Shown one piece after another: positions 19,136 through 27,926 of a stretch of DNA of 64,000 nucleotides. The stretch is taken from contig JADJES010000002.1 of NCBI GenBank assembly GCA_016708955.1, positions 1 through 64,000 on the forward strand, written 5' to 3'. Under the pieces are notes generated by a model. The model searched no databases. It was not told the origin of the DNA and saw only the letters and a program-made list of their open reading frames with translations. The stretch comes from Nitrosomonas sp. (lineage in GTDB: Bacteria; Pseudomonadota; Gammaproteobacteria; Burkholderiales; Nitrosomonadaceae). The first letter of the stretch is position 1. Every line of letters begins with the position of its first letter. The translations under genes and the position numbers were made by a program.

Positions 19136-19507
19136 ATGTCAGACCTCAAAGATCCCAGAGTTCTCTTCGCGGCAGAGCGCACTTTACTGGCATGGAACCG
19201 TACCAGTCTTGCCTTGATTGCTTTCGGCTTTCTGGTTGAGCGTGCCGGTCTTCTGCTGAATGCCATTGCGCCAAGCCAGGCGCACGCTGCTAGTATGGTG
19301 CTGACATTTTGGTTGGGTTTGGCTTTCATCGCTTTGGGTGCATTGTCTGCAGTGTATTCTTCCCGTCAGTATGCAGCCGTTCTGAAAACCCTGAGTCCAG
19401 CCGAATTTCCTGAGGGCTACGAAGCGCGTTGGGGCATGCTGGTTAATGTCGTTGTGGCAATCTTGGGTGTGGGGCTCATCGTGGTTCTCTACATTGCACG
19501 TCCCTAA
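19136..19507 (+). CDS. DUF202 (YidH-like) inner-membrane protein
   Basis: A 123-residue membrane protein with three predicted helices (about 24-44, 54-75, 98-121). The N-terminal signature DPRVLFAAERTLLAWNRTSLALIA-type segment identifies DUF202/YidH. The function of the family is unknown in bacteria; in eukaryotic VTC proteins the domain anchors polyphosphate polymerase. A good ribosome site, ATAGGAGAGAGT, precedes the ATG. Confidence 0.88.
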   Translation: MSDLKDPRVLFAAERTLLAWNRTSLALIAFGFLVERAGLLLNAIAPSQAHAASMVLTFWLGLAFIALGALSAVYSSRQYAAVLKTLSPAEFPEGYEARWGMLVNVVVAILGVGLIVVLYIARP

Positions 19508-19557
19508 TTTCCCCTCGCTTTTTTGTCAGACAAATTTATTTGTCATCAGGGCCTTAG

Positions 19558-19645
19558 GGTCGTAGGGTGCAATAGCGATCTTCCGCGTATTGCACCGCAT
19601 GAGTTACATGTGGCGCAATACGGCTATCGCCTATTACGACCTACT
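19558..19645. repeat. Long imperfect palindrome (GTAGGGTGCAATA type)
   Basis: GTAGGGTGCAATAGCGAT on the left is mirrored by GGCTATCGCCTATTACGACC on the right, with an inner GCGTATTGCACCGCAT / ATGTGGCGCAATACG pairing. Such extragenic palindromes are common dispersed elements in betaproteobacteria. It lies between two membrane-protein genes and could also act as an mRNA 3' hairpin. Confidence 0.6.
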
Positions 19646-19717
19646 TGTGAATGCGGATTACGAGTTTGAAATGACAGTTATTCAGGGTTTTTGTGAGCGG
19701 AGAAGAATAAAGGAGTT

Positions 19718-20317
19718 ATGCCTTACAAAGAGATTTTAAGCGGTGTTGCCATCGTGCTGACATTGATGGCGTTTGTTCCGTATATCCGCGCGATCCTGAG
19801 CGGCACAGTGAAGCCGCATGTTTTTTCCTGGGTGATTTGGGGTGCGACCACCTTTCTGGCTTTTCTGGCGCAGTTGGAGGACAAAGGCGGCGTGGGTGCC
19901 TGGCCGATCGGTGTTTCGGGTAGCATTACGATATTTATTGCATTTCTGGCTTACTTGAAGCGTGCCGATGTGACCATCACAAAAACCGATTGGTTGTTTT
20001 TTGTTGCGGCGCTGTCTTCTTTGCCGCTGTGGTACTTCACGTCAGATCCATTATGGGCGGTCGTTTTGTTGACTACTGTCGATGTATTCGGATTCGGACC
20101 AACGATCAGGAAGGCCTATTACTTTCCGTATTCGGAATCGTTGCTATTTTTTGGCCTGTTCACGGTGCGTAATCTGTTGGTCATGATGGCGTTTGAGAAC
20201 TACTCGGTGACAACCCTATTATTTCCTGCCGTCATTGCGGCAGTGTGCTTGGTGTTAATGGGGATGATCGTGTATCGCAGGCGAGTCCTCGCAACGCAAG
20301 GAATGGGAGTGGTATGA
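19718..20317 (+). CDS. Polytopic membrane protein of unknown function
   Basis: A 199-residue protein with about six or seven hydrophobic helices spanning the whole length. Features include KPHVFSWVIWGATTFLAFLA, a mid-protein FGFGPTIRKAYY and a basic C-terminus (YRRRVLATQ). The paired pattern of three-helix units with Pro-containing segments is reminiscent of PQ-loop-like transporters, but no PQ motif is clear. A Shine-Dalgarno AAAGGAG sits very close to the ATG. The function is unknown. Confidence 0.7.
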   Translation: MPYKEILSGVAIVLTLMAFVPYIRAILSGTVKPHVFSWVIWGATTFLAFLAQLEDKGGVGAWPIGVSGSITIFIAFLAYLKRADVTITKTDWLFFVAALSSLPLWYFTSDPLWAVVLLTTVDVFGFGPTIRKAYYFPYSESLLFFGLFTVRNLLVMMAFENYSVTTLLFPAVIAAVCLVLMGMIVYRRRVLATQGMGVV

Positions 20318-20422
20318 TTTTGAGAAGTTGCTGGAGTGCCGTGCCAGTTAATGACACGTAGGGATCGACGAATTCACTTCCTGAATGGACTTCATTCTGA
20401 TTAAATCGCAGGAGATAAAAAT

Positions 20423-20635
20423 ATGGCTTATAAGGAATACAAAGTGTTGCATGTGACAGAAGGCGGAATTGGAACGATTTTTCTGGGCGCATCCGGGATC
20501 CCGATAAAACGGCTGGAAATGACGCTCAACAAGGAAGCTGCGGATGGCTGGACGTTGGTGTTTCAGTTTGTCGAGCAGAAGCGGTTTATGCTGTTCTGGA
20601 AAAGGGAAGCAGTCATTATTACGCTGGCTCGCTGA
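20423..20635 (+). CDS. DUF4177-like small protein
   Basis: A 70-residue protein with the pattern EYKVLHV...LEMTLNKEAADGWTLV...LFWKREAVIITLAR, which matches the small alpha/beta fold of the DUF4177 family (tyrosine-Lys-Val start, L-N-x-x-G/A-x-x-GW core, C-terminal strand). The family role is unknown. A good ribosome-binding site, GCAGGAGATAAAAAT, precedes the ATG. It may be cotranscribed with the TM2-like gene 24 bases downstream. Confidence 0.72.
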   Translation: MAYKEYKVLHVTEGGIGTIFLGASGIPIKRLEMTLNKEAADGWTLVFQFVEQKRFMLFWKREAVIITLAR

Positions 20636-20659
20636 AAGTCAAAGCGGATACGCAGAAAG

Positions 20660-21043
20660 GTGAAAACGAAAGAAGCAATCCAAGAAGAGGAAGAGCATAT
20701 CCGAAAACTGGTGCGCGAATTGCCGGATGAGAAAAGATTATTGTTTTTCCAGCAAGCAGAAAAAGAACTGAAAGATCCGGATACCTACGCGGCGTTAAAC
20801 GCTCTGTTTGTTGCTGGGCTTCATCATTTTTATCTGGGTCAATGGGTTCGCGGTGCGATTAATTTATTCATTTTTGTGGCTGGGATGGTTTTTTTGTTTG
20901 CTGGACACGTGGCAGTTGGGATCGGGTTACTGATCGCGATCAGCCTAGTTGAGCTCAAGGCTTTGTTTGCCGCGCAGATCGTGGTTCAGGATTACAACAA
21001 CGCGGTGATGGAAAGAATCTATCGTGAGGTGATCAAAGATTGA
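20660..21043 (+). CDS. TM2-like two-helix membrane protein
   Basis: A 127-residue protein with a charged, helical N-terminus (about residues 1-45) followed by two hydrophobic helices. The segment FVAGLHHFYLGQWVRGAINL matches the TM2-domain pattern G-x-H-x-FYLG. The second helix is followed by an amphipathic tail. The start is GTG with AGAAAG immediately upstream; no ATG is available nearby, so the exact start is uncertain. The function is unknown. Confidence 0.7.
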   Translation: MKTKEAIQEEEEHIRKLVRELPDEKRLLFFQQAEKELKDPDTYAALNALFVAGLHHFYLGQWVRGAINLFIFVAGMVFLFAGHVAVGIGLLIAISLVELKALFAAQIVVQDYNNAVMERIYREVIKD

Positions 21044-21129
21044 TTAAACTTAAGTTCCGCTCGTGACTGCGTTGTATGTGCCTTCTAACTGGGTTGTTGA
21101 TATAAAAACTGCATCTTAGGAAATCTCCA

Positions 21130-21651
21130 ATGCAAAAGTTGCTACGCTTAATTTTATCCAAAGGCGCTTATGTCGTACTGTTCGTTGCCGGGGCGCTATT
21201 CGTGCAAAATGCCGGAGCCGAGAAGATATGGAACTGGACCTACAGGGGAGGCAGCATTGTTGCCAGCGGGACTTTTACGACGTCCGAAAACGTCGATTCG
21301 CTGGGTTTTTATCAAATCTCCAGCATCGCCGGTCATCGCAATGGTGATCCCATTAAAAAGTTGCATCCGACCGGTAGTGCGATTCCAGGTAACGAGCCCC
21401 ATACGTTAGATAATTTGATCCGTATTGATACGAAAGGTCAGATTACCGTGCATGGATTCGGTTTTTCTACCGCATCAGGAAACTATGTCAACACCTTCTT
21501 TTCCGATTCTCTTGCAACACCGGGCTATATGGAAGTATTCACAACGGTATCGACTTTCAGTGAGCTACCGGTCACATTCTTAGCCACACCGGTGACAGAG
21601 CCCGAAATCAATGTTGAGCCGACAGCCGGGGAATCAAAGGATAGAGATTAA
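21130..21651 (+). CDS. Secreted hypothetical protein
   Basis: A 173-residue protein with a signal peptide (about residues 1-30, cleavage near QNAGA-EK). The mature part is rich in beta-forming Thr/Ser/Gly segments (NWTYRGGSIVASGTFTTSE) like the N-terminal regions of PEP-CTERM-type exported proteins. The C-terminus is acidic (EPEINVEPTAGESKDRD) and lacks a PEP-CTERM anchor. Its stop codon overlaps that of the convergent phosphoesterase gene. No function is assigned. Confidence 0.7.
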   Translation: MQKLLRLILSKGAYVVLFVAGALFVQNAGAEKIWNWTYRGGSIVASGTFTTSENVDSLGFYQISSIAGHRNGDPIKKLHPTGSAIPGNEPHTLDNLIRIDTKGQITVHGFGFSTASGNYVNTFFSDSLATPGYMEVFTTVSTFSELPVTFLATPVTEPEINVEPTAGESKDRD

Positions 21652-22289
21652 TAAAGTGCGATGATGCATTCTTTCCTCAAACGCGAACCAATATCCCTTG
21701 CGTCATAAGAATACAATCCGATGTGATTCACCGTGAGTTCGATAGGTTCTTCTTTCAGATCTTTAATCATTGCTGCTATTGATGCAACGGCATGATTGGC
21801 GTTATAAATACCAAGGGTAACATGGGGAATATAGTGCGTATTTCTGAAATCCTGTCTGCCGTCAATCAAAGCATGGCGGATGATTTCTAGCGATTTTGAG
21901 GGGTCCATTACTTCAAGAAATGGTGCTGACGAAAAGCTGTTGATGCCGCCGATTGAGACGATAAAGGGTGCCAATTTTAGGGCATGAAGCGTTGCCTGCT
22001 GTTTTGTGATGGCAGCTTGTGTGATGTCGTCATCATGAATGATGTGTTCGCTTAAAAAACCGCTGATGGCAAGTGTAATATGCGCCTGTCGCTCATAGGG
22101 ATGCAAAATCAGATCGTTGAAAAGGGAATGGTATTTTTGCAAGCGCTTATTGACTAATACGGTGTCGCTATCGATAGCCCATAAATAATAGCACGGACGG
22201 TTTTTATGCCATTCGGGGTATTCGCGTTTCTCAGCGGCATAGGTGTGTTGCTGCTGTACGAACGATTGCCAGGTATCGGTGTGGTACAC
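21648..22289 (-). CDS. 2H phosphoesterase-like (2'-5' RNA ligase superfamily) protein
   Basis: A 213-residue protein with two His-x-Thr motifs about 100 residues apart, HITLAISGF (near residue 70) and HVTLGIYN (near 165). This is the signature of the 2H phosphoesterase superfamily, which includes LigT RNA ligases and cyclic phosphodiesterases. The substrate cannot be told from sequence. The N-terminal WHKNRPCYYLWAIDSDTV resembles a subset of stand-alone 2H proteins. It converges on the secreted protein gene with a 4-base overlap. Confidence 0.78.
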   Translation of the reverse strand: MYHTDTWQSFVQQQHTYAAEKREYPEWHKNRPCYYLWAIDSDTVLVNKRLQKYHSLFNDLILHPYERQAHITLAISGFLSEHIIHDDDITQAAITKQQATLHALKLAPFIVSIGGINSFSSAPFLEVMDPSKSLEIIRHALIDGRQDFRNTHYIPHVTLGIYNANHAVASIAAMIKDLKEEPIELTVNHIGLYSYDARDIGSRLRKECIIALY

Positions 22290-22605
22290 AAGTTTGTATG
22301 CAAATGAATGTGATGAATGCTTTGTTGCTTTGTTGCTTTGATCTTACTCCTGTTGAGCGCGTTGTCAGCGCTTTCATGCTGGTTGGATCCGGAAAGGGGT
22401 TTCGCATTTCCGATTCCGCGGTTTGCGCACATCATTTGTCAGCGGTAGTGCGGGTGAAAATGCAGCATTTGCACTATCCTGATCAAATAGATGTTGGGCT
22501 GAAGCGTACCGAGGCACAAATCAGTGTGATCTGTTGCGTTCTGGTTCGTGGCGATCATTCAAGAATTAAGGCAAAGACAGTCCTTTGCCTAATCTCTTTA
22601 GTCAA
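22290..22605. other. Intergenic stretch with terminator hairpin
   Basis: No convincing gene. The AGGCAAAG...CTTTGCCT hairpin at 22567-22591 lies just beyond the cheV stop and is the probable cheV terminator in the minus direction. Confidence 0.5.
22567..22591 (-). terminator. Probable cheV terminator hairpin
   Basis: An eight-base stem AGGCAAAG / CTTTGCCT with a short loop lies 15 bases downstream of the cheV stop in the reading direction. The following T content is modest. Confidence 0.55.
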
Positions 22606-23556
22606 CTATCCCAGCACTTTGCGAATAGCCCCGGCCAACTCCTCAGCTGCAAATTTGGCGACGTAGGCATCGGCGCCTACCGACTTAACGTGATTCTCGT
22701 TAGCTTCACCCGTCAGCGAGGAATGAATCACCACAGGAATTGATTTGAATCGCTGGTCACTCTTGATGTTGCGGGTGAGTGTGAATCCATCCATTTCCGG
22801 CATTTCCAGGTCGGTCAATACCAGAGCTACCTTATCCTGTATTGTTTTACCTTCGGATATCGCTGCATCCGACATAGACTGGATGCGGGTCCATGCTTCA
22901 AGCCCGGTCTTGGTCATCACAAAAGGAACATCTAGCGCTTTGAGCCCGTTTTCAATCAAACTGCGTGCGAGCGGTGAATCATCGGCAGCCAGGATGACCG
23001 TTCCAGCGGGAAGTTTTATCTGAGGGCCAACATTTTCCGGTGTCAAGTCATCAGTTGAGTTGGGCAATACATCGCGCAGTATTTGCTCAACATCAAGCAC
23101 CTGCGCCAGTCGTGAATCTTCTATATTACCATCGAGCCGTGCAATGCTGGTGATCAGATTGCCGCCATTATTTTCTGCGGCAATTACCTGATTCCAGTCC
23201 AGGCGTGCAATTTCACTAACTTCCTCAACTGCGAAAGCTTGGGTCGAACGTGCATACTCGGTGACCAAGAGAATCGGTGTTCCTTTCTTCGGCGTACAGC
23301 CCACAACCTTCGGCAAGTTGATGACCGTAATGATTTGCCCACGAATATTGGCGACCCCCATCACATTGGCGGGTGCATTGGCTACTGCGGTAATGGTCGG
23401 CATGACCAGGATTTCACGTATTTTGAAAACGTTGATGCCATATAATTCGCGATGATCGGTGCCAGGCGCTTCGCCTAAACGGAACAGTAATAATTCAAAC
23501 TTGTTGTTGGATGTCAGGTTAGTGCGTTCGTCAATTTCATGTAATGCCGTGCTCAT
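22606..23556 (-). CDS. cheV: Chemotaxis coupling protein CheV (CheW-receiver fusion)
   Basis: CheV couples chemoreceptors to CheA and has an adjustable receiver. The CheW-like domain (about residues 18-165) contains YGINVFKIREIL and MGVANIRGQIITVINLP. The receiver domain (about 185-316) carries the acidic pair ADD (191-193), phospho-acceptor D249 (LVLTDLEMPEMDG) and K301. Length 316 matches the family. It is a lone gene here, which is common for cheV; a methyl-accepting receptor lies at 58.7-60.4 kb. Confidence 0.93.
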   Translation of the reverse strand: MSTALHEIDERTNLTSNNKFELLLFRLGEAPGTDHRELYGINVFKIREILVMPTITAVANAPANVMGVANIRGQIITVINLPKVVGCTPKKGTPILLVTEYARSTQAFAVEEVSEIARLDWNQVIAAENNGGNLITSIARLDGNIEDSRLAQVLDVEQILRDVLPNSTDDLTPENVGPQIKLPAGTVILAADDSPLARSLIENGLKALDVPFVMTKTGLEAWTRIQSMSDAAISEGKTIQDKVALVLTDLEMPEMDGFTLTRNIKSDQRFKSIPVVIHSSLTGEANENHVKSVGADAYVAKFAAEELAGAIRKVLG

Positions 23557-23661
23557 GGAGTGTTCTCCCGCTGTCGGTAAATAGGAAATTAGCAGTGTAT
23601 CGTATTGACTGAGTCAGGAAGAACGCTATAAGCGTGATAAAACTGCTGCTTTTCTGAGGAT

Positions 23662-25023
23662 TCAAGATGGGGGCATGCGCGTCATGCCTGAACAGTACAA
23701 CTTCAAATCTTCCGGGCTTTGCGGACGAGTGATGTCACGTCCCAGCAAGCGCCGTGATAATTTTGGTATCCGCTTGTTGTTACGGAAATCATTCAGCGTC
23801 ATTCCATTGCCATAAAGATTTAAAAATTTTTCACCGTTTGGTTCCATAATCTGCTCGCGTAGATAGCTTTCTTGAACAAACCCCAATGCCAAGCTATTTT
23901 TCTGCGCGAAGGCGTTATCGCTGTACACGACAGTAGTCAGTTTATTCAAGCCAACCCGATTGAAAGCGTAATCGAGTACCAGCAATGTTGCTTCTAAACC
24001 ATAACTTTTATTATGGTGTTCAGGATTTGCAAAACCAATCAGAAACTCAGCACGCCGGTGATGGAATTGGATTTCGACAAGATTAGCAATACCGGCAGGC
24101 TGATCAGTCGCTTTCTTGAAAATGATCCAATCGACCGATTTCAATTGGCAGGGGTGTTTCGTATTCGTTTCGCGCAACTTTATTGCCAAATCTTCGATAC
24201 GCTGATGACGTGGTATGTAGTGATTATATTGTGTCATGAACGTGTTATTTTTATAACATTGATGTAGGTATTCCGCATCGTCTTCGCTGTACCGGCGAAG
24301 CGTAAGTTTCTCTCCATCCAATGGTTTAATCCAAGCCGGATCAATCTCCAAGTAATTCTGCGCTGCTTTATGAAAATCAGGGCGGAATTTAATTGCGCTA
24401 CGAAAATGGCTTCTTGCTTCATCAAGCCTACCTAAGTTTTTGAGCGCTTGCCCGAGGTTGTTGTGTGCTTCAGGATAGTTTTCTTGTAATTTGAGTGCTT
24501 GTCGATAATGAATGACAGCATCTTCTGCCTGATTGAGTTTTTGCAGCGCATTTCCCAGATTGTTCAATGCATGAACGTAAGTTGGATTGATCCCAAGTGC
24601 TTTGCGGAAACTGATGATTGCTTCTTCCAATCGATTTTGAGACAAATAAACATTGCCCAGAATATTATGTGCTTCAGCACGATTCGCATCGAGTGCTAAT
24701 GATCGATGGCAATAATGTATTGCTTCTTCGATACGATTTTGTTCCCACAATGCATTGCCATAGTTGCTATAAAAATCAGCGCGCGTTGGATCAATGACGA
24801 TTGCTTTAGAAAAATTATCATTTGCTGCCTGATAACGCCTCGTTTGCGCGTAAATAATCGCAAGCAGATGCAAAGCATCCGGGAGATTAGGAGCGACAGC
24901 ACAAATCTGCAGGCAATGCTTTTCTGCTTCCTGAAGCCTTCCGGCTTGATGGCATTGAACAGCAGTCTGCAGTAGAGCGGGCAGTGAAATGCCAGTGCTT
25001 GATTTTGTCATCTCTTTCTCCAT
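23662..25023 (-). CDS. TPR repeat protein fused to a GNAT acetyltransferase domain
   Basis: A 453-residue protein. Residues about 10-225 form six or so tetratricopeptide repeats (NALWEQNRIEEAIHYCHRSL, NNLGNALQKLNQAEDAVIHY and similar). Residues about 245-425 form a RimJ/RimL-type GNAT domain (LTLRRYSEDDAEYLHQCY, then NKSYGLEATLLVLDYAFNRV for the acetyl-CoA region, and VYSDNAFAQKNSLALGF). The acceptor is unknown; related domains acetylate protein N-termini or amino sugars. It reads in the same direction as the Ig-like repeat gene upstream and may belong to the same unit. Confidence 0.82.
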   Translation of the reverse strand: MEKEMTKSSTGISLPALLQTAVQCHQAGRLQEAEKHCLQICAVAPNLPDALHLLAIIYAQTRRYQAANDNFSKAIVIDPTRADFYSNYGNALWEQNRIEEAIHYCHRSLALDANRAEAHNILGNVYLSQNRLEEAIISFRKALGINPTYVHALNNLGNALQKLNQAEDAVIHYRQALKLQENYPEAHNNLGQALKNLGRLDEARSHFRSAIKFRPDFHKAAQNYLEIDPAWIKPLDGEKLTLRRYSEDDAEYLHQCYKNNTFMTQYNHYIPRHQRIEDLAIKLRETNTKHPCQLKSVDWIIFKKATDQPAGIANLVEIQFHHRRAEFLIGFANPEHHNKSYGLEATLLVLDYAFNRVGLNKLTTVVYSDNAFAQKNSLALGFVQESYLREQIMEPNGEKFLNLYGNGMTLNDFRNNKRIPKLSRRLLGRDITRPQSPEDLKLYCSGMTRMPPS

Positions 25024-25166
25024 TTCGTGTTGTAAATTTTAAACCGGAGGGAGAAATTAATCACGAGTGGTTCGGACAGGTATAACAGAAGACCCCCGTT
25101 GATTGTTTGTTGGAATACGTACAACAATAGAATCTTTCAGGAGCCTATCAGCTTAGTTTAAGTCTT

Positions 25167-26684
25167 TTAAACTTGGATTCCTATTAGATCTGCGTATGTG
25201 GCGCCACCAGTATAATCTGCGGTAGTGAAATTTAATGTCGTTTCATCGCTAATGCCTTCATAAGGATTCCCTTCCGTATCCATAATGACACCGCTGGCTA
25301 TCTGGATACTATAAGAAGTGTTAATAATCAGATCCGTTGCTAGATTGATGAGGATAGTACCCCACCCATCAAACGTGACTTGATTGGTGTCATTAATGGC
25401 TATGTTACGTGTGTCTGATCCGTTGGAGATAATAATATGGCCCTTGCCCGCAACGACGTCTTCATCAAAACGTAAAAAAATATTGTTATCAATCCCGATG
25501 AATGACTCATCCCATGGATTGCCCCCCGCCAGGAGTGGATTAGAGGCCAAAGTTGTGAAGTTGAGCGTAGTAGTATCACTGATACCTGCATAGGAATTGC
25601 CTGCTGTATCTGTAATCACGTCACTGCCCATCTGGATACTGTAGGTGGTGTTAGGGATCAAATCCGCTGTCGGATTGATAGTAAGGGTATTGCCCATTTT
25701 ACTGTTACTAAACGTAACCTGATTTGCATCATTAATGGATATAGTCCGTGTATCCGAACCATTGGAGATGACAACATCACCGCTGCCAGCCGCTACTTCT
25801 TCATCAAAGTATAATGTGATATTGTCATCAAGCTTTAAGGTTGAATCATCTTGTGGATTGCTCCATACCAAGAGTGGATTCGATGCGACGGATGTGTAAT
25901 TGAGTGGATTAGCATTGCTGGTACCCGCATAGGAATTACCTGCTGTATCCCTGATGACGCCACTGGCAATCTGGATGCTATACGTGGTATTCGGAATCAA
26001 GTCTTCCAGCGGATTGATGCTTATGGCGCGATGCGACTCATCGGCATAGGTGACTTGACTGGAATCATTGATAGCGATAGTACGCGTATCCGAGCCATTG
26101 GAAATGATAATATCACCGCTACCTGCCACTACTTCCTCATCAAAGTATAGTGCAAAAGTATCATCAATTTTGAATTCCTGAGGGCCAAATAGCACGGAGG
26201 ATCTGCTCCATGAGTTCCAGGTTAGTAGTGGATCGGAGGCGATCGTCGTGAAATTAAGTGTGGTTTGATCGCTGATACCGGAAAAGGAGTTTCCTGCTGT
26301 ATCCCTGATGACATCATTGGCCATCGTAACATGGTACTTGGTGTTAGGAATCAGGTCCGCTGCCGGGTTGATCGTTACTTCACCATACTCGTTAAATGTG
26401 ACCTGACTGGCATCATTGATAGCAATAGTGCGCGTGTCCGAACCATTAGAGAGGACAATATCACCGCTACCCGCCACCACAGCTACATCAAAGTACAATG
26501 CAAGATTTTCATCAATTTTAATGGTATAGGTCGTTAGGCTGTCACTCCAGAAGAATTGGCCATTCCATGTATAGCTACCAACAAACATTGGCGTTGTATT
26601 ATCGGCTTGGTAAATTGAATTGATTGCATTTCCAATTCCATTTCTTTTGCCGGATTCCTGATCGTTCTCTGTTGCTACACGCAT
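25167..26684 (-). CDS. Protein made of four SbsA-type Ig-like repeats
   Basis: A 505-residue protein built of four repeats of about 112 residues. Each has the pattern D-x-x-LYFDEEVVAGSGDIIISNGSD-TRTIAIND, N-P-x-x-DLIPNTTYSIQ, then GVIRDTAGNSYAGIS-TTLNFTT, typical of SbsA/bacterial Ig-like adhesion modules. The start is taken at the ATG at 26684 because AAGGAGATTAACCCC lies just before it; a longer frame starts 30 bases earlier. No N-terminal signal peptide is seen, so a type I or other leaderless export would be needed if it is surface-exposed. The C-terminus ends abruptly after the last repeat (GGATYADLIGIQV). Confidence 0.85.
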   Translation of the reverse strand: MRVATENDQESGKRNGIGNAINSIYQADNTTPMFVGSYTWNGQFFWSDSLTTYTIKIDENLALYFDVAVVAGSGDIVLSNGSDTRTIAINDASQVTFNEYGEVTINPAADLIPNTKYHVTMANDVIRDTAGNSFSGISDQTTLNFTTIASDPLLTWNSWSRSSVLFGPQEFKIDDTFALYFDEEVVAGSGDIIISNGSDTRTIAINDSSQVTYADESHRAISINPLEDLIPNTTYSIQIASGVIRDTAGNSYAGTSNANPLNYTSVASNPLLVWSNPQDDSTLKLDDNITLYFDEEVAAGSGDVVISNGSDTRTISINDANQVTFSNSKMGNTLTINPTADLIPNTTYSIQMGSDVITDTAGNSYAGISDTTTLNFTTLASNPLLAGGNPWDESFIGIDNNIFLRFDEDVVAGKGHIIISNGSDTRNIAINDTNQVTFDGWGTILINLATDLIINTSYSIQIASGVIMDTEGNPYEGISDETTLNFTTADYTGGATYADLIGIQV

Positions 26685-26898
26685 GGGGTTAATCTCCTTA
26701 TAACAAGTTATCATTCTGACGAGAATGCTGGATTGGTTAGTGCACTTTGCTTAAAAGGTATCAAAATTTCTATGGCTACCAATTCATAAGAACAGCTGTT
26801 AATTGCCCTCTTTATGAGTTAGTAACTTGGCGTAGAGGACTTAAATACTGAAACAACAGGAAATTTCGTAATTCCGTGTGTAAGGCTCAAAAGATAAT

Positions 26899-26929
26899 TT
26901 GACACATGAGACAACCGGTCGTATTATCT
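26899..26929 (+). promoter_or_regulatory. Sigma-70 promoter with embedded inverted repeat, tetR promoter/operator
   Basis: TTGACA at 26899-26904 and TATTAT at 26922-26927 are separated by exactly 17 bases. An inverted repeat, AGACAA (26909-26914) and TTATCT (26924-26929), with a CCGG centre in between, overlaps the spacer and -10, as an autoregulating repressor would need. The ATG at 26934 lies only seven bases after the -10, so the transcript probably begins at or next to the start codon. Confidence 0.65.
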
Positions 26930-26933
26930 GTGC

Positions 26934-27530
26934 ATGTCAAAATCAACCAAAAAAGAATTAAATAGAGAAAGTCTGCTAAGCCAAGGTGTCACTCGATTCA
27001 TCGGGCAAGGTTACCATGGCACCGGACTGCAGGAAATCTTGGATGCAGTCAATGTTCCCAAGGGTTCTTTTTATAATTATTTTGGCAGCAAGGAGGACTT
27101 TGGCGCCGATGTCATTCAGTACTACATTGATCCGTTTATTGCACAATTGGCAAGTTACTTGGATAACTCGGGTACAGATGCGCTTGGTGCAATCAAATGT
27201 TATTTTGATGAGCTAATTATAGAACTTGAAAAGAGTGCGTTTAAAGGGGGATGCCTCTTAGGCAATCTGATGGGAGAAATCGGCGACACCAGCGAAGTTT
27301 GCCAGAAATCTCTGCAGTCTGCGGTCAATCGCTACCGGGATCTATTACAACTTGGAATAGCGAAGGCGCAGCAACAAGGAACAGTGCGACAAGATAAATC
27401 AGCAGAAGAAATGGCTGATCTGCTTATAAATACCTGGCAAGGCGCTTTGCTGCGGATGAAGATAGAAAAATCATCCGCTCCGCTTAAACAGTGTTGTCAG
27501 AATTTATTGGGCGATTATTTCAGACCTTAA
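26934..27530 (+). CDS. TetR/AcrR family transcriptional regulator
   Basis: A 198-residue one-component repressor. The N-terminal HTH (about residues 10-56) contains GVTRFIGQGYHGTGLQEIL and VPKGSFYNYFGSKEDF, the family signature. The C-terminal ligand domain resembles the NemR/AcuR branch, with two Cys positions (FKGGCLLGNLMGE and EVCQKSL) that in NemR-like proteins can sense electrophiles; that comparison is inference. There is no Shine-Dalgarno, consistent with a leaderless mRNA. DUF4242 and TPR genes follow in the same direction. Confidence 0.9.
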   Translation: MSKSTKKELNRESLLSQGVTRFIGQGYHGTGLQEILDAVNVPKGSFYNYFGSKEDFGADVIQYYIDPFIAQLASYLDNSGTDALGAIKCYFDELIIELEKSAFKGGCLLGNLMGEIGDTSEVCQKSLQSAVNRYRDLLQLGIAKAQQQGTVRQDKSAEEMADLLINTWQGALLRMKIEKSSAPLKQCCQNLLGDYFRP

Positions 27531-27588
27531 TTTTTTTACTGAGTAGAAATACGACTGGTCATATTTATTTAATTCTAAAGGAAGCGAA

Positions 27589-27867
27589 ATGCCGAAATAT
27601 ATAATAGAACGGGAAATTCCCGGAGCCGGTTCACTGACACCGCAAGATTTACAAGCCATTTCTCAGAAATCGTGCAATGTGTTGAATAATATGGGTCCAA
27701 GAATCCAATGGCTGGAAAGTTACGTGACGGATGACAAAGTCTATTGCATCTACATTGCACCCGACGAAGCGGCTATCAGAGCGCATGCCGAACAAGGCGA
27801 GTTTCCCGCTCAGCGTGTTTCTCGAATCAAATCTGTGATTGATCCAACCACTGCCGAGCAGAATTAG
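27589..27867 (+). CDS. DUF4242 (SCO4226-like, nickel-binding type) small protein
   Basis: A 92-residue ferredoxin-like protein starting MPKYIIEREIPGAG and containing WLESYVTDDKVYCIYIAPDE, the pattern of DUF4242. One characterised member of the family (SCO4226) binds nickel; whether this one does is unknown. It has a strong ribosome-binding site (AAAGGAAGCGAA). It follows the TetR gene by 58 bases and could be its target. Confidence 0.82.
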   Translation: MPKYIIEREIPGAGSLTPQDLQAISQKSCNVLNNMGPRIQWLESYVTDDKVYCIYIAPDEAAIRAHAEQGEFPAQRVSRIKSVIDPTTAEQN

Positions 27868-27926
27868 CGTATTTCTCTCGGTTACGAAAATTGAGTACTG
27901 TTATGTTATAGAGGGAGGTAAAAATC

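Noticed and set aside
22298..22666. 122-codon plus-strand ORF downstream of the 2H phosphoesterase
   Set aside because: It overlaps the end of cheV and its terminator, has no ribosome site and its composition is not protein-like.
25167..26684. CRISPR-like or other DNA repeat array in the region of recurring sequence
   Set aside because: The periodicity (about 330 bases) is that of protein domains in one open frame; no short spaced repeats.
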